A stretch of 64,000 bases of DNA, taken from NCBI GenBank assembly GCA_902560225.1, contig CACEKT010000003.1:1-64000 (forward strand), in the 5' to 3' direction. Within the stretch, counting starts at the first letter, position 1. The number at the start of each line of letters is the position of its first letter. Under the pieces are notes generated by a model. It saw only the letters and a program-made list of their open reading frames with translations. It ran no database searches and was not told where the DNA came from. Source of the stretch: an uncultured Pelagibacteraceae bacterium (GTDB taxonomy: Bacteria; Pseudomonadota; Alphaproteobacteria; Pelagibacterales; Pelagibacteraceae). Below, one piece after another: positions 26,971 to 38,673 of the stretch. Made by a program: the position numbers and the translations under genes.

Positions 26971-28125
26971 ATGTCATCTAATTTGAAAGTTTTACAAGTT
27001 ATTCCTAAATTAGGGTATGGAGGAGCTGAGACCGGATGTTATGATATTGCTCATTATCTTCACGAAAATGGTTGTAAGTCATTTATTGTAACAAGTGGTG
27101 GAGAACTTTTAAAATTTGTTGATAAAAAAAAAGTAAAAATTATCAGATTACCCGTTCATAGCAAAAACCCTTTATTAATCTTTACTAATTTTATTTTACT
27201 AATTGGAATTATATTATTTAATGATATTTCGATTGTACATGCTAGAAGTCGTGCACCTGCTTGGTCATGTTTATTGGCATCCAAGATTACAGGAAGAAAA
27301 TTTGTCACAACATTTCATGGCACTTATAATTTCAATAGTAAATTTAAAAAATATTATAATTCTGTGATGGTTAGATCTGACCTTATAATTGCTGGTTCAA
27401 ATTTTATTTTTTCACACATAAAAGAAAACTATAAAAAATTTATTGATGGTAATAGAAAACTTTTAGTAATTTTTAGAGGAATTAATGTTGATTATTTTGA
27501 ACCTTCAACCAAATTAGAAAGTGATGAAAAAAAATTGTTAAAAAATTGGGGAATAGAAAAAGATAAAAAAATAATACTTTTACCTGGGAGACTTACATCT
27601 TGGAAAGGACAAGAAGTTTTTATTGATGCTATTAATTTAGTTAATATCGAGCTAGGCTATGAAGCTTTTTATGCAGTGATTTTAGGAAGTAATCAAGGTA
27701 GAGATTTATATAAAAAAAAACTTATTAGACTTTGTGAGCAATATAGAATGATAAAACAGATAAGATTTATTGATCACTGTAAAGATATGGCTTTAGCTTA
27801 TAAAGTTTCAGATATAATAGTGTCAGCATCCACAGAGCCAGAAGCTTTTGGTAGAGTAGCAGTAGAGGCACAATCAATGGAAAAGCCAATTATAGCTAGT
27901 AATATTGGTGGATCGAAAGAAACAATAGTTGATGAAAAAACAGGTTTTTTATTTGAGTCAGGTAATCCTAAATCATTAAGTCAAAAAATTCTAAAAACAA
28001 TCTCCATGGATGAAATGTCTTTAAAATCAATTGGTATTGAAGGAAGAAAAAATATAATTCAAAAATTTAATGTTGAAAAAATGTGTTTTTCTACTTATTC
28101 AGAGTATAAAAGAATATTAAATTAA
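26971..28125 (+). CDS. Glycosyltransferase family 4, probably envelope polysaccharide
   Basis: A 384-residue GT-B enzyme: N-terminal acceptor motif PKLGYGGAETGCYDIAHYL, GT4 donor domain with LLPGRLTSWKGQE and the E-x7-E-like EPEAFGRVAVEAQSMEKPII. This is the pattern of lipopolysaccharide-core or O-chain glycosyltransferases. Sugar donor and acceptor cannot be assigned. The thrS start codon follows the stop directly (TAA then ATG), so it shares the transcript of the translation block although its function differs. Confidence 0.87.
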   Translation: MSSNLKVLQVIPKLGYGGAETGCYDIAHYLHENGCKSFIVTSGGELLKFVDKKKVKIIRLPVHSKNPLLIFTNFILLIGIILFNDISIVHARSRAPAWSCLLASKITGRKFVTTFHGTYNFNSKFKKYYNSVMVRSDLIIAGSNFIFSHIKENYKKFIDGNRKLLVIFRGINVDYFEPSTKLESDEKKLLKNWGIEKDKKIILLPGRLTSWKGQEVFIDAINLVNIELGYEAFYAVILGSNQGRDLYKKKLIRLCEQYRMIKQIRFIDHCKDMALAYKVSDIIVSASTEPEAFGRVAVEAQSMEKPIIASNIGGSKETIVDEKTGFLFESGNPKSLSQKILKTISMDEMSLKSIGIEGRKNIIQKFNVEKMCFSTYSEYKRILN

Positions 28126-30042
28126 ATGCCTATAATAACATTACCAGACGGAAATAATTTAACATTTGCAAATAAAGTTACAGGTCTAGATGTAGCTGAA
28201 AAAATTAGCAAATCACTCGCTAAACAGGCGGTGGTAATAAGTGTTGATGGTGATTTAAAAGATTTAGATTTCTTAATAGAAAAAGATTGTTCTATTAAAA
28301 TTTTTACATCAAAAAATCCTGAGGGCTTAGAAACCATAAGACATGATACGGCACATATTTTAGCAATGGCAGTACAAGAATTATTTCCAGGAACACAAGT
28401 AACTATTGGGCCGGTTATTGAAAATGGTTTTTACTATGATTTTGCAAGGAAAGAACCTTTTACTAAAGATGATTTAGAAAAAATTGAAAATAAGATGAAA
28501 GAAATTGTGGATAGAAATGAAATTACAAAGAGAGAAGTTTGGCAAAGAAACAAAGCTATTAAACATTTTAAAAAAAAAGGTGAAACCTATAAAGCAGAAT
28601 TAATCAAAACAATCCCAGAAAACGAAGATGTGTCGATTTATTTTCATGGTGATTGGCATGACCTTTGTAGAGGACCACACCTTTCTTCAACAGGTAAAAT
28701 TGGAAAATTTTTTAAACTTACTAAAGTTTCGGGTGCTTATTGGAGAGGTGATTCTAACAATGAAATGTTGCAAAGAATATATGGTACAAGCTGGGCAACA
28801 CAAAAAGATCTAGATGAATATTTAAAAAGAATTGAAGAAGCTGAAAAAAGAGATCATCGTAAATTAGGAAAAGAAATGGATCTATTTCATTTTAGAGAAG
28901 AAAGTCCTGGTTCAGTATTTTGGCATGAAAAGGGATGGGCTCTATTTCAAAAATTAATTAATTATATGAGAAGCAGGCAAGATGCTGCCGGATATAAAGA
29001 AGTAAATACACCTGAGATTTTAGATAGACAATTATGGGAAAAATCAGGACATTGGGAAAAATACGGAGAAAACATGTATACATCTGAGACCCCAGATGAA
29101 AAAGTATTTGCAATAAAACCTATGAATTGTCCAGGTCATATTCAAGTCTTCAACCAAGGATTAAAAAGTTATAGAGATCTACCATTACGAATTACTGAAT
29201 TTGGAAAAGTTCATCGCTATGAACCATCAGGAGCCTTACATGGCCTGTTAAGAGTGAGAGCATTTACGCAAGATGATGCTCATATATTTTGTTCTGAGGA
29301 TCAAATTACAAGCGAATGTTTAGAGGTAACAAATTTAATTTTGGATATTTATAAAGATTTAGGATTTGAAAATGTAATTCTTAAATATGCAGATAGACCA
29401 GAAGTAAGAGTTGGAGAGGATGAAGTTTGGGATAAAGCAGAAGCATCTTTGCTTGAAGCAGTAAAAGCATCTAATTTAGAATATACTATTAATAAAGGTG
29501 AGGGTGCATTTTATGGTCCTAAAATTGAGTTTGTATTAAGAGATGCTATTGGTAGAGATTGGCAATGTGGAACTTTACAGGTTGATTTAAATCTACCAGG
29601 AAGATTGGATGCTTCTTATGTTGATAAAGATGGAGGTAAAAAAGTACCTGTTATGCTTCATCGAGCATTGTTTGGTTCTTTAGAAAGATTTATTGGAATT
29701 CTTATTGAAAACTATGCGGGCAAGTTTCCTTTTTGGATATCTCCTTTACAGACTATGGTGATACCTATTTCAGAAGAATTTAATGAATATGCAATCAAAG
29801 TATCTAAAGAAATAAAAAAAGTAGGTATTAGCTCTGCAGTAGATTTAAAAAATAATAATTTAAATTATAAAATTAGAGATCATTCTTTAGCAAAAATACC
29901 CCTTTTATTAATTTGTGGTAAAAAAGAAGTTGACTCCAATTCAGTAACGATTAGAAGATTAGACTCTAATAAACAAGAAAATATGGAATTGAGTATATTT
30001 TTAAAAACATTCTCTGCTTTAAACAAAGCATCTTCAAACTAA
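28126..30042 (+). CDS. thrS: Threonine-tRNA ligase
   Basis: At 638 residues this is a full-length bacterial ThrRS: TGS domain (1-60, LPDGNNLTF), SAD editing domain with HDTAHILAMAV and the DLCRGPHLSSTGKI cysteine/histidine site, class II core with the zinc-ligand cysteine in KPMNCPGHIQVF and motif 3 HRALFGSLERFIGILIE, and C-terminal anticodon-binding domain. It charges tRNA-Thr and edits Ser-tRNA-Thr. The infC GTG follows the stop immediately. An atypical tRNA-Thr is encoded at the far end of this window. Confidence 0.97.
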   Translation: MPIITLPDGNNLTFANKVTGLDVAEKISKSLAKQAVVISVDGDLKDLDFLIEKDCSIKIFTSKNPEGLETIRHDTAHILAMAVQELFPGTQVTIGPVIENGFYYDFARKEPFTKDDLEKIENKMKEIVDRNEITKREVWQRNKAIKHFKKKGETYKAELIKTIPENEDVSIYFHGDWHDLCRGPHLSSTGKIGKFFKLTKVSGAYWRGDSNNEMLQRIYGTSWATQKDLDEYLKRIEEAEKRDHRKLGKEMDLFHFREESPGSVFWHEKGWALFQKLINYMRSRQDAAGYKEVNTPEILDRQLWEKSGHWEKYGENMYTSETPDEKVFAIKPMNCPGHIQVFNQGLKSYRDLPLRITEFGKVHRYEPSGALHGLLRVRAFTQDDAHIFCSEDQITSECLEVTNLILDIYKDLGFENVILKYADRPEVRVGEDEVWDKAEASLLEAVKASNLEYTINKGEGAFYGPKIEFVLRDAIGRDWQCGTLQVDLNLPGRLDASYVDKDGGKKVPVMLHRALFGSLERFIGILIENYAGKFPFWISPLQTMVIPISEEFNEYAIKVSKEIKKVGISSAVDLKNNNLNYKIRDHSLAKIPLLLICGKKEVDSNSVTIRRLDSNKQENMELSIFLKTFSALNKASSN

Positions 30043-30588
30043 GTGGCAGATTTTAAACAAAATTACTTTCAGAGAAGAACTAAAGATCGAGGTCCAAGGT
30101 CAAATAATAGGATTTCATCACCAGATGTTCAAGTAATTGCAAGCGATGGCAAGAATCTTGGTGTGATGAATACTAATGAAGCTATTTCAATGGCAAAAAA
30201 TCAAGAATTAGATTTAATTGAAATTGCAGCTAATGCAAATCCACCTGTATGTAAAATAATGGATATGGGTAAGTATAAATATGATGCACAGAAAAAAGCA
30301 AATCTTGCTAAAAAAAAACAAAAGATTGTTTTATTAAAAGAAATCAAAATGAGACCAGTTACAGAAACTCACGATTATGATTTTAAAGTAAAGAATGCTA
30401 AAAAATTCATAGCTAAAGGAGATAAAGTAAAATTTACAATAAGATTTAAAGGTCGTGAACTTCAACACTCGCACTTAGGGAATGAGTTAATGAGTAAAAT
30501 TAAAGAGGACATGAAGGACATTGGCAAGGTAGAATTACACCCAAAGTTTGATGGTAAACAAATGATAATGGTAATCCAACCTTTATAA
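30043..30588 (+). CDS. infC: Translation initiation factor IF-3
   Basis: 181 residues with the two IF-3 domains: N-terminal NRISSPDVQVIASDGKNLGV...DLIEIAANANPPVCKIMD, and C-terminal KEIKMRPVTETHDYDFKVKNAKKFI. The start is GTG, directly after the thrS stop with no spacer; the next in-frame ATG would cut into the N-domain. IF-3 binds the 30S subunit and checks the initiator. A rare start codon is a known feature of infC autoregulation in enterobacteria; here the GTG may serve the same role, which is inference. Confidence 0.96.
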   Translation: MADFKQNYFQRRTKDRGPRSNNRISSPDVQVIASDGKNLGVMNTNEAISMAKNQELDLIEIAANANPPVCKIMDMGKYKYDAQKKANLAKKKQKIVLLKEIKMRPVTETHDYDFKVKNAKKFIAKGDKVKFTIRFKGRELQHSHLGNELMSKIKEDMKDIGKVELHPKFDGKQMIMVIQPL

Positions 30589-30641
30589 GCATTAATAGAG
30601 GTTGTAAATTTATATCAATCTTTGTATAACACCGCAGAATT

Positions 30642-30848
30642 ATGCCAAAATTAAAAACAAAAAGCTCAGCAAAAAAAAGATTTAAAATATCTGCAAAAGG
30701 TAAAGTGATCAGTGCGCAAGCAGGTAAAAGACATGGTATGATTAAAAGAACTAATTCACAAATAAGAAAATTAAGAGGCACCACGACAATGTCCAAGCAA
30801 GATGGAAAAATTGTTAAATCGTATATGCCTTACAGCTTAAGAGGTTAA
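30642..30848 (+). CDS. rpmI: Ribosomal protein bL35
   Basis: 68 residues, very basic, with the bL35 signature [20 protein letters not shown] and a C-terminal [15 protein letters not shown]. It is part of the 50S subunit. It follows infC after a 53-bp spacer and is 2 bp from rplT, the standard infC-rpmI-rplT order. Confidence 0.97.
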   Translation: MPKLKTKSSAKKRFKISAKGKVISAQAGKRHGMIKRTNSQIRKLRGTTTMSKQDGKIVKSYMPYSLRG

Positions 30849-30850
30849 TA

Positions 30851-31207
30851 ATGGCAAGAGTTAAAAGAGGTGTAACAAGTAAAGCTAAACATAAAAAAGT
30901 TTTAAAAGCTGTCAAAGGGCAGTGGGGTAGAAGAAAAAATACTATAAGAGTTGCAAAGCAAGCAATGGAAAAGGCAATGCAATATGCTTACAGAGACAGA
31001 AGAAACAAAAAAAGAGATTTTAAATCTTTATGGATACAAAGAATCAATGCAGGCGTTAGGGCTGAAGGTATGACCTATTCAAAATTTATTAGTGGTCTTA
31101 GCAAATGTGGTATTGCAATTGACAGAAAAATTCTTGCTGAAATTGCTTACGATAGTCCAGAAGCATTTAAAACAATTGTACAAAAAGCCCAATCAGCTTT
31201 AAATTAA
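30851..31207 (+). CDS. rplT: Ribosomal protein bL20
   Basis: 118 residues with the uL20 signature [19 protein letters not shown] and the [21 protein letters not shown] segment. It is needed for early 50S assembly and in several bacteria represses its own operon. Two bases separate it from rpmI; pheS follows after 43 bp. Confidence 0.97.
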   Translation: MARVKRGVTSKAKHKKVLKAVKGQWGRRKNTIRVAKQAMEKAMQYAYRDRRNKKRDFKSLWIQRINAGVRAEGMTYSKFISGLSKCGIAIDRKILAEIAYDSPEAFKTIVQKAQSALN

Positions 31208-31250
31208 TCTTCTCTATTGTTTTTATTTCTTAAGGAAATAATCTACCAAT

Positions 31251-32318
31251 ATGTCAGACATAAAAAATATTAGAGACCAATTCATATCAAAACTTAATAA
31301 TAATTTAAGCATTGATGAAATAAATAATATTAAAACAGAGTTGTTTGGGAAAAATGGTTTGATCTCATTACAATTTAAAAACATTAGTTCAATTGTTGAG
31401 GATGATAGAAAAAAATTCGCATCTGATCTCAATAAGATTAAAGATGAGTTACAAAATCTAATTATTGATAAAATAAATAAGATTGAACTAACAAAGATAA
31501 ATGAAAAATTAGAAAAAGAAAAAACTGATGTAACTCTTCCTGAGCGATCTTTTGTAAGAGGTAAAATTCATCCTGTTTCGCAAACAATCGATGAAATTTC
31601 CTCAATCTTTTCAGAAATAGGATTTAGTGTAGAGGAAGGGCCAGATGTAGAGAATGAATATAATAATTTTACAGCTTTAAATACTCCAGATAATCATCCA
31701 GCAAGAGATATGCATGACACGTTTTATCTTGATGAGACTAAAGAAACTTTATTAAGAACACATACTTCTCCTGTTCAAATTAGAACAATGTTGAAAGATA
31801 AGCCTCCTTTTAAAATTATTGCGCCTGGCAGAACATATAGATCTGATAGTGATCAAACTCATGCCCCAATGTTTCATCAAGTAGAAGGTCTGTGCATCGA
31901 TAAAGATATTAATATGGGTCATTTAAAAGGTTGTTTAAATTATTTTATTAAAGAGTTTTTTGAAGTTGAAAAAATTAAAATGAGATTTAGACCTAGTCAT
32001 TTCCCTTTTACGGAGCCTTCCGCAGAAGTAGATATTGGGTACGAAATTAAAGATGGTAAAATTATTATAGGTGAAGGAAATCAATGGCTTGAAATTCTAG
32101 GATGTGGGATGGTTCATCCAAATGTTCTTAAAAATGTGAAAGTAGATCCGTCAAAGTTTCAAGGATACGCATTTGGTATTGGGATTGATAGACTGGCAAT
32201 GCTTAAATATGGTATTAACGATTTAAGATCTTTCTTTGATTGTGATTATAGATGGTTAAATCATTTTGGTTTTGACCCGTTAGATGTACCAACAAATTAT
32301 AGAGGCTTAAGTCGATGA
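31251..32318 (+). CDS. pheS: Phenylalanine-tRNA ligase alpha subunit
   Basis: 355 residues: N-terminal coiled-coil arm that binds tRNA-Phe, then class II core with [22 protein letters not shown] (motif 2) and [17 protein letters not shown], and motif 3 [12 protein letters not shown]-like ([14 protein letters not shown]). It forms the alpha2-beta2 enzyme with PheT. It overlaps pheT by 4 bp (ATGA), giving coupled 1:1 synthesis. Confidence 0.97.
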   Translation: MSDIKNIRDQFISKLNNNLSIDEINNIKTELFGKNGLISLQFKNISSIVEDDRKKFASDLNKIKDELQNLIIDKINKIELTKINEKLEKEKTDVTLPERSFVRGKIHPVSQTIDEISSIFSEIGFSVEEGPDVENEYNNFTALNTPDNHPARDMHDTFYLDETKETLLRTHTSPVQIRTMLKDKPPFKIIAPGRTYRSDSDQTHAPMFHQVEGLCIDKDINMGHLKGCLNYFIKEFFEVEKIKMRFRPSHFPFTEPSAEVDIGYEIKDGKIIIGEGNQWLEILGCGMVHPNVLKNVKVDPSKFQGYAFGIGIDRLAMLKYGINDLRSFFDCDYRWLNHFGFDPLDVPTNYRGLSR

Positions 32319-34723
32319 AGATCACATTTGATTGGCTAAAAGATCACCTAAATACAAACTTAAAGGAAGAAAAACTTTTGGAACAACTCACTAACGTTGG
32401 ACTAGAGGTTGAAAGTATTGAAAATTTATCCTCAGGTCTTGATTTATTTAAAGTAGCTAAAATTATAAAGACAGAGAAACATCCAAATGCAGATCGACTT
32501 AAGGTTTGTGATGTTGATATTGGGGAAATAGAATTAAAAAAAGTCGTATGTGGCGCTCCTAATGCAAAAGAGGGATTAATTACTATATATGCTCCTCCAG
32601 GAGCGATTGTTCCAAAGAGTAAAGTAAAACTAGTTGTTACTAAAATCAGAAATGTAACTTCTTATGGAATGCTTTGCTCCGAATCTGAACTGAATTTATC
32701 AGATGAAAGCGAAGGAATCATAGAATTAAAAACATCAAAATATCAAAAAAGCATTGGAAAAAGTTATTTTTCAAAATCTAATTCAAATCTTATTGATCTA
32801 TCAATTACACCTAATAGACCAGATTGTCTTGGGGTAAGAGGAATAGCCAGAGATCTTGCTGCTGCTGGTTTTGGTAAGATGAAAGATATTAAACAAAAAA
32901 AAATTAACTCAAAAACAAAGCAATCAATAAAAGTAAAAATTAATAAAGAAAAAGGTCAAGGATGTCTTTCTTTTGGTAGTTGTTTAATTGCTAATGTAAA
33001 AAATACTGAAAGTCCCAAATGGCTAAAAGACAAACTAGTTTCAATTGGTCAAAAGCCAATTTCAGCAATAGTTGATATTACTAATTATGTAATGCTTGAT
33101 ATTAACCGTCCGCTACATGCTTATGATGCCGACAAAATTGATAGAGGTATTACAGTTCGAAATTCAAAATATGGAGAAGAATTTACTGCTTTAGATAATA
33201 AAAACTACAAATTAGATGAAGGTATGTGTGTAATAAGTGACAACAAGGGTGTATTGGGATTAGGTGGAATTATTGGAGGCACAAGGTCTGGTACAGAATT
33301 TAATACTAAAAATATATTATTAGAGTCAGCTTATTTTGATCCCAGGTCAATAAGAAGTACATCAAAAAAATTAAACCTAGATACAGATGCAAAATTTAGA
33401 TTCGAAAGAGGTATCGACCCATTGTCAATTGAAAGTGGATTAAATAAAGCAGCATTACTGATTAAAGAAATTTGTGGTGGTGAAATTAGTAAAATTGATA
33501 TTCAAAAAATTGAAACTTATAAAATCAAAATTATTAAATTTGATCCTAATTTATTTAAAAAAATAACTGGTTTTAAAATTTCTAATAAAGAGATGCTTAA
33601 AATTTTAGAAGATCTTGGTTTTAAAATTAAAAAAGAAAATAAATATTTAAAATTAACTATTCCTTCATGGAGACCTGATATTTCACAAGAAATAGATATT
33701 ATTGAAGAATTAGTAAGAATAAGTGGTTACGATAAAATTAAAACTATAGATCCAATAAAAGAAAGAACCAAATCTACTTTAACTAAGTTTCAAAAGTTAT
33801 TTCATTTCTTGCAAAGAGCAATCGCTTCAAAGGGTTATCTAGAGGCAATAACTTGGTCATTTACAGATTCAAATTACAATGATCATTTTAGAGGTACAAA
33901 TAAAGAAATTAAGATTGTAAATCCAATTAGTTCTGAGTTAGGAGTTTTAAGAAACTCAATATTCTCAAATCTAATTATGTATATGAATAAAAATTTGGAT
34001 AGAGGATTTAAAGATTTATCCATATTTGAAATTGGTCCTATTTTTACAGGATCTAATCCAGGGGAACAAAATATAGTTGTTTGTGGTTTGTCAGCAGGAA
34101 AAAAATCAAGATTATCTTGGATTGATGAAGAGAGAAATGTAGATGTATTTGATGCTAAAAAAGATGTAATTCAAACTTTAATTGAGGCTGGTTTCAATTC
34201 TGACAAATTTTTTATTGATAGTGAAACGCCTAATTATTATCATCCAGGTAAATCAGGTAGACTATTTTTAAATAGAGGTAAAGAGCAAGTAGCAGCATAT
34301 TTTGGCGAAATTCATCCTAATATCTTAAAAAAAATAGATATTAAATCTGAGTCTATAGTGGGATTTGAAATTTTCTTAGATAACTTAAAATTACCTAACA
34401 AAACATTGAATAATCAAAAAACAAAATTTACTTTTTCAGACTATCAAAAATCAGAAAGAGATTTTGCTTTTATAGTTAATAAAGATGTTAATGCTCAAGA
34501 ATTAATAAATGCTATTTCAAGTGTGGATCAAAATTTAATAAGCAATATAAAAGTTTTTGATGTATATGAAGGTGAAAATATTCCTGAAAATCAAAAATCA
34601 ATAGCTATTAGTGTTACAATTCAATCTCAAGAAAAAACACTCAATGATAGTGATTTAGATAATATTAATAATTTAATAATCAAAACAGTTGAGAATAAAA
34701 CTGGTGCAAAGATACGTTCGTAA
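32315..34723 (+). CDS. pheT: Phenylalanine-tRNA ligase beta subunit
   Basis: 802 residues in the usual domain order: EMAP/tRNA-binding OB fold near 40-150 ([17 protein letters not shown]), B3/B4 editing domain ([26 protein letters not shown]), B5 DNA-binding-like domain, the catalytic-like core and a C-terminal FDX-ACB domain ([18 protein letters not shown]). It edits Tyr-tRNA-Phe and supports the alpha subunit. lepA starts 5 bp after the stop. Confidence 0.97.
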   Translation: MKITFDWLKDHLNTNLKEEKLLEQLTNVGLEVESIENLSSGLDLFKVAKIIKTEKHPNADRLKVCDVDIGEIELKKVVCGAPNAKEGLITIYAPPGAIVPKSKVKLVVTKIRNVTSYGMLCSESELNLSDESEGIIELKTSKYQKSIGKSYFSKSNSNLIDLSITPNRPDCLGVRGIARDLAAAGFGKMKDIKQKKINSKTKQSIKVKINKEKGQGCLSFGSCLIANVKNTESPKWLKDKLVSIGQKPISAIVDITNYVMLDINRPLHAYDADKIDRGITVRNSKYGEEFTALDNKNYKLDEGMCVISDNKGVLGLGGIIGGTRSGTEFNTKNILLESAYFDPRSIRSTSKKLNLDTDAKFRFERGIDPLSIESGLNKAALLIKEICGGEISKIDIQKIETYKIKIIKFDPNLFKKITGFKISNKEMLKILEDLGFKIKKENKYLKLTIPSWRPDISQEIDIIEELVRISGYDKIKTIDPIKERTKSTLTKFQKLFHFLQRAIASKGYLEAITWSFTDSNYNDHFRGTNKEIKIVNPISSELGVLRNSIFSNLIMYMNKNLDRGFKDLSIFEIGPIFTGSNPGEQNIVVCGLSAGKKSRLSWIDEERNVDVFDAKKDVIQTLIEAGFNSDKFFIDSETPNYYHPGKSGRLFLNRGKEQVAAYFGEIHPNILKKIDIKSESIVGFEIFLDNLKLPNKTLNNQKTKFTFSDYQKSERDFAFIVNKDVNAQELINAISSVDQNLISNIKVFDVYEGENIPENQKSIAISVTIQSQEKTLNDSDLDNINNLIIKTVENKTGAKIRS

Positions 34724-34728
34724 AGTAA

Positions 34729-36534
34729 ATGAGCGCGATTCATAATATTAGAAATTTTGCAATTATAGCACATATAGATCATGGTAAGTCTACTATAGCA
34801 GATAGAATTATTCATAGCTGTGGCGGTCTTACGGAAAGAGAAATGAAATCTCAAGTTTTAGATTCTATGGATATTGAACGTGAAAGAGGGATTACTATTA
34901 AAGCTCAAACGGTAAAACTAAACTATAAAGCTAAAGACGGCAAAAATTATATTTTAAATATTATAGATACACCTGGACACGTTGATTTTAGTTATGAAGT
35001 TAGTAGATCGCTTTATGCTTGTGAAGGTTCCATATTAATTGTTGATAGTACCCAGGGAGTAGAAGCACAAACATTAGCTAATGTCTATCAAGCACTAGAT
35101 ATAAATCATGAGATAGTACCTGTATTAAACAAAGTAGATTTACCAGCATCAGATTTACAAAAAACAAAAAAACAGATTGAAGATGTAATAGGAATAGATA
35201 CTGAAGGTGCCATTCCTTGTTCTGGAAAAACAGGTGAAGGTATTAATGATATTTTGGAGCAAATAATTAATGTTTTACCTGCACCTAAAGGTGAAAGTTT
35301 ATCTGATTTAAAATGTTTATTAGTTGACAGCTGGTATGATACTTATTTAGGTGTTGTTATCTTAGTAAGAGTGATTGATGGAAAACTTTCAAAAAACATG
35401 AGAATTAAGATGATGTCAACTAATCAAGAATACATTGTTGAAAAAGTAGGAGTATTTACTCCTAAACCCACAGATATAAGTGAATTAAATACAGGTGAAA
35501 TTGGATTTATAACAACTGGAATAAAGGTTTTGTCAGATACAAAAGTTGGAGATACAATTTGTGATGCTAGCAAGCCTTTAAAGGAAGCTTTACCAGGATT
35601 TAAGCCAAGTAAACCAGTCGTATTTTGTGGATTATTTCCAGTGGATAGCTCTGAATATCAAAAATTAAAAGATGGATTAGCAAAGCTCCAGTTGAATGAT
35701 GCAAGTTTTTCATTTGAGCCAGAATCGTCATCAGCATTAGGTCTTGGTTTTAGGTGTGGTTTTTTAGGATTATTGCACCTTGAAATAGTAACTGAAAGAT
35801 TAGAAAGAGAGTTTGATGTTAACTTGCTAACAACAACACCAGGTGTTGTTTATAAGGTTTACATGAACAACGGAAGTATTATGGATCTTCAAAATCCATC
35901 AAGTTTACCAGATCCATCATTAATTAAATTAATTGAAGAACCATGGATTAAAGCAACTGTAATTACACCTGACCAATATTTAGGATCAATAATTAAAATG
36001 TGCCAAGATAAAAGAGGCATACAAACTAACTTGAGTTATTCAGGTAACAGAGCTGTACTAAATTATGAATTACCTTTAAACGAGGTTGTTTTTGATTTTA
36101 ATGATAGATTAAAATCTATGACTAGTGGTTACGCAAGTTTTGACTATGAAATAATAGAGCATAGAGAAGGAGATTTAGTTAAGCTTGGAATTTTAGTGAA
36201 TTCAGAACCAGTAGATGCTTTGGCGATGATGATACATAAGAATTTTGCGCAGAGAACAGGACGAGAAGTCTGTGAAAAATTAAAAGATTTAATACCAAGG
36301 CATAATTTTATGATACCAGTTCAAGCAGCAATTGGAGGTAAAATTATTGCCAGAGAAACAATTAAAGGTTTTAAAAAAGATGTTTTAACAAAAATCCATG
36401 GTGGAGGAGCCACAGACAGAAAAAGAAAACTTTTAGAGAAACAAAAAAAAGGTAAGGCACGGTCAAAGCAATTTGGAAGAGTTGAGATTCCCCAAGAAGC
36501 TTTTATAGGTGTTTTAAAAATTACTAAAGATTAA
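34729..36534 (+). CDS. lepA: Elongation factor 4 (LepA)
   Basis: 601 residues with the translational GTPase G1 motif [14 protein letters not shown], the [12 protein letters not shown] switch I, DTPGHVDF (G3) and NKVDLP (G4), and the LepA-specific C-terminal domain ending [28 protein letters not shown]. It remodels ribosomes during translation or subunit assembly. It is the last gene of the translation block. The 3' end overlaps the convergent GT61 gene by 11 bp, where the glycan island begins. Confidence 0.97.
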   Translation: MSAIHNIRNFAIIAHIDHGKSTIADRIIHSCGGLTEREMKSQVLDSMDIERERGITIKAQTVKLNYKAKDGKNYILNIIDTPGHVDFSYEVSRSLYACEGSILIVDSTQGVEAQTLANVYQALDINHEIVPVLNKVDLPASDLQKTKKQIEDVIGIDTEGAIPCSGKTGEGINDILEQIINVLPAPKGESLSDLKCLLVDSWYDTYLGVVILVRVIDGKLSKNMRIKMMSTNQEYIVEKVGVFTPKPTDISELNTGEIGFITTGIKVLSDTKVGDTICDASKPLKEALPGFKPSKPVVFCGLFPVDSSEYQKLKDGLAKLQLNDASFSFEPESSSALGLGFRCGFLGLLHLEIVTERLEREFDVNLLTTTPGVVYKVYMNNGSIMDLQNPSSLPDPSLIKLIEEPWIKATVITPDQYLGSIIKMCQDKRGIQTNLSYSGNRAVLNYELPLNEVVFDFNDRLKSMTSGYASFDYEIIEHREGDLVKLGILVNSEPVDALAMMIHKNFAQRTGREVCEKLKDLIPRHNFMIPVQAAIGGKIIARETIKGFKKDVLTKIHGGGATDRKRKLLEKQKKGKARSKQFGRVEIPQEAFIGVLKITKD

Positions 36535-37621
36535 TTATCTTTTCAATCATTTTTAAATGCTTTTTTTCTAAATGAATTCTAAATGGAAAATTCTTGTTAG
36601 TATTATTTGATTTTGTGACTATTCTAAAATATTTTAATTTAAGAATTTTGCTAATTCTTTCACATTTTCTATTAGGATGATTTGTAGGAATTATTTCAAT
36701 AATTTTTGTGCCTGGTCTACAAAAAACTATATTAGTAAAAGCAGCACCGTGTGCCCCTAAAATAACTGAAGCATTTTTAAAAAGATGTATTTGTTTTTTA
36801 AAAGAAAGTTTTTCTGGTTTATAAATACTTAAATTATTTTTTTTAACCCATTTGTTTACTCTTTTCTGATCAAAAATTTGACAATGATTAGTTCCAGAAC
36901 TCGACCTATCCAAAAAAATTTTTTTTGCACACTTAAACTTTGAGGCTTTATTAAGAAAGACTTTTCTGTTTATAAGAATTACCCACTTAGGCAGTCTTTT
37001 AACTTGATTCTGAATAGTACCTTTGTGATACCAAGGGTGATCTAAACAGATAATTTGTTCAGCAAATATGTGTTTATTTTTTGAACTATTAATTAATTTA
37101 CTTTCTGCAATCCCTAAAATTTTGAATATTTTAATTTGCCACTTTTTAGGAGCCGATACATAATAAAAATTAATATTATTTTTTATTTTTTTTTTAATAA
37201 GATAAATTTTTGGAATTATATCAAAAAAAAAATGAAAATAATTATTTCCACTTGCGCCTTGTGCTAAATTAAGGACTGTACCTGAAAATCTTTTTAATAG
37301 TGAGGGAGTACCCCTTCTAACGACAGGATTATATTTTACACGTTCTAGCTTTCCATTTACTTGTTGAAAAGATAATTTAGGAATTAGAATATTATTTTTA
37401 ATGACTGCAACATTTTCATTGTTATCTGTGAATATTCTTCCGTTTTTAACTTTATAAATATTATATTTCTTATTTTCATATGATCTAAAAAAAAGATCAT
37501 TCACCTTAAATACCTTTAATAAGTTGAGAGTATTTTTTTTTAAAAGTACTTTTCCATGAATCTTCTCAAAAGTTCTTGAAACAAAACTTTTATAATATAA
37601 TTTTATTTTTTTCTTAATCAT
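36524..37621 (-). CDS. Glycosyltransferase family 61 (DUF563) protein
   Basis: A 365-residue protein with the GT61 motif set: [24 protein letters not shown], the mid-protein [21 protein letters not shown], and [26 protein letters not shown]. Family members add xylose, GlcNAc or similar sugars; bacterial ones sit in capsule or LPS loci. Donor and acceptor are unknown. It is very AT- and Lys-rich, on the opposite strand to its neighbours and convergent with lepA. It marks the left end of the glycan island. Confidence 0.82.
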   Translation of the reverse strand: MIKKKIKLYYKSFVSRTFEKIHGKVLLKKNTLNLLKVFKVNDLFFRSYENKKYNIYKVKNGRIFTDNNENVAVIKNNILIPKLSFQQVNGKLERVKYNPVVRRGTPSLLKRFSGTVLNLAQGASGNNYFHFFFDIIPKIYLIKKKIKNNINFYYVSAPKKWQIKIFKILGIAESKLINSSKNKHIFAEQIICLDHPWYHKGTIQNQVKRLPKWVILINRKVFLNKASKFKCAKKIFLDRSSSGTNHCQIFDQKRVNKWVKKNNLSIYKPEKLSFKKQIHLFKNASVILGAHGAAFTNIVFCRPGTKIIEIIPTNHPNRKCERISKILKLKYFRIVTKSNNTNKNFPFRIHLEKKHLKMIEKIINL

Positions 37622-37644
37622 TTATTATAAAGTATATTTACAAT

Positions 37645-38673
37645 ATGATTGATATCATTAAATGGGGAATTATTGGACTAGGAAATGTTGCATATGGCTT
37701 TGCAAAATCTTTACAAAAAACAAAAAATGTGAAGTTGACAGCTATTGCTAGCAAAACACCTGATAAATTGTCTAAATTTAAAAATGAATTTAATATTAAT
37801 TCTAATAATTGTTTTGATGATTATGAAGAATTACTTAATTCTGCTGAAGTAGACATAGTTTATATAACACTTCCAAACACATTTCATTTTCATTGGGCAA
37901 TGGAAGCTATTAATAAAGATAAAAGAATACTAATTGAGAAACCAGCTTTTTTAAATTTAGATCAAGCTGAAGTCATAAAACAAAAAACTGAAGAAAAAAA
38001 AATATTTTTTACTGAGGGTTTTTTCTATAGACATCTTCCACATATAAGTGACATTATAAAGATCATTAACAAAGATGAGATTGGTGAATTAGTTTCAATG
38101 GAATCATCTTTTGGAAAAAATCTATTAACAAAAAAAAAGTTATTTTTTTTTGAAAAAAAGAAAAAAATTAATCCATCTGGAAGATTATTTAATACACAAC
38201 TTGCAGGTGGCTGCATCCTAGATCTAGGATGTTATCCTAGCTCTTTTACTTTGCTTATAGCATCTCTAATAAAAAACATTGATTATAAAAATTTTAAAAT
38301 ATTAGATATAAAAAAAGATATAGGTGAGACGGGTGTCGATATAGAAGCTAGTGCTGTTATTCAGTTTGAGGGTGGTTTTAATTCTTTAATTAAATCATCA
38401 TTTAAAAATGATATTGGTCGCCAAAGTATAATAAAGGGTACAAAAGGCAGCATAACAATTCATGATACGTGGTTTGGAGGTATAATAAAAAAAAAAATAG
38501 GAGATAAAATAATTGAGTTAAAAGAAAGACATTATGATGAAGTTTTATTATATGAAATTGAAAATATAACTAACGCAATATCAAATAATTTAATAGAGGT
38601 TACATTTCCAGGAATGTCCTTAGAGCAAACACTATTAAATACTAAAATTTTAGAGGATTGGTTTAATGCCTAG
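37645..38673 (+). CDS. Gfo/Idh/MocA-family sugar oxidoreductase
   Basis: 342 residues with the NAD(P)-binding Rossmann start WGIIGLGNVAYGFAKSL, the family lysine motif IEKPAFLN, and the C-terminal domain GGCILDLGCYP. Such enzymes oxidise or reduce nucleotide-sugars, sugar alcohols or related polyols. In this setting it probably makes an unusual sugar for the neighbouring transferases (inference). An 11-base A-run inside the gene (near 38490) could be a slippage site, though the reading frame here is intact. It overlaps the GT17 gene by 8 bp. Confidence 0.85.
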   Translation: MIDIIKWGIIGLGNVAYGFAKSLQKTKNVKLTAIASKTPDKLSKFKNEFNINSNNCFDDYEELLNSAEVDIVYITLPNTFHFHWAMEAINKDKRILIEKPAFLNLDQAEVIKQKTEEKKIFFTEGFFYRHLPHISDIIKIINKDEIGELVSMESSFGKNLLTKKKLFFFEKKKKINPSGRLFNTQLAGGCILDLGCYPSSFTLLIASLIKNIDYKNFKILDIKKDIGETGVDIEASAVIQFEGGFNSLIKSSFKNDIGRQSIIKGTKGSITIHDTWFGGIIKKKIGDKIIELKERHYDEVLLYEIENITNAISNNLIEVTFPGMSLEQTLLNTKILEDWFNA

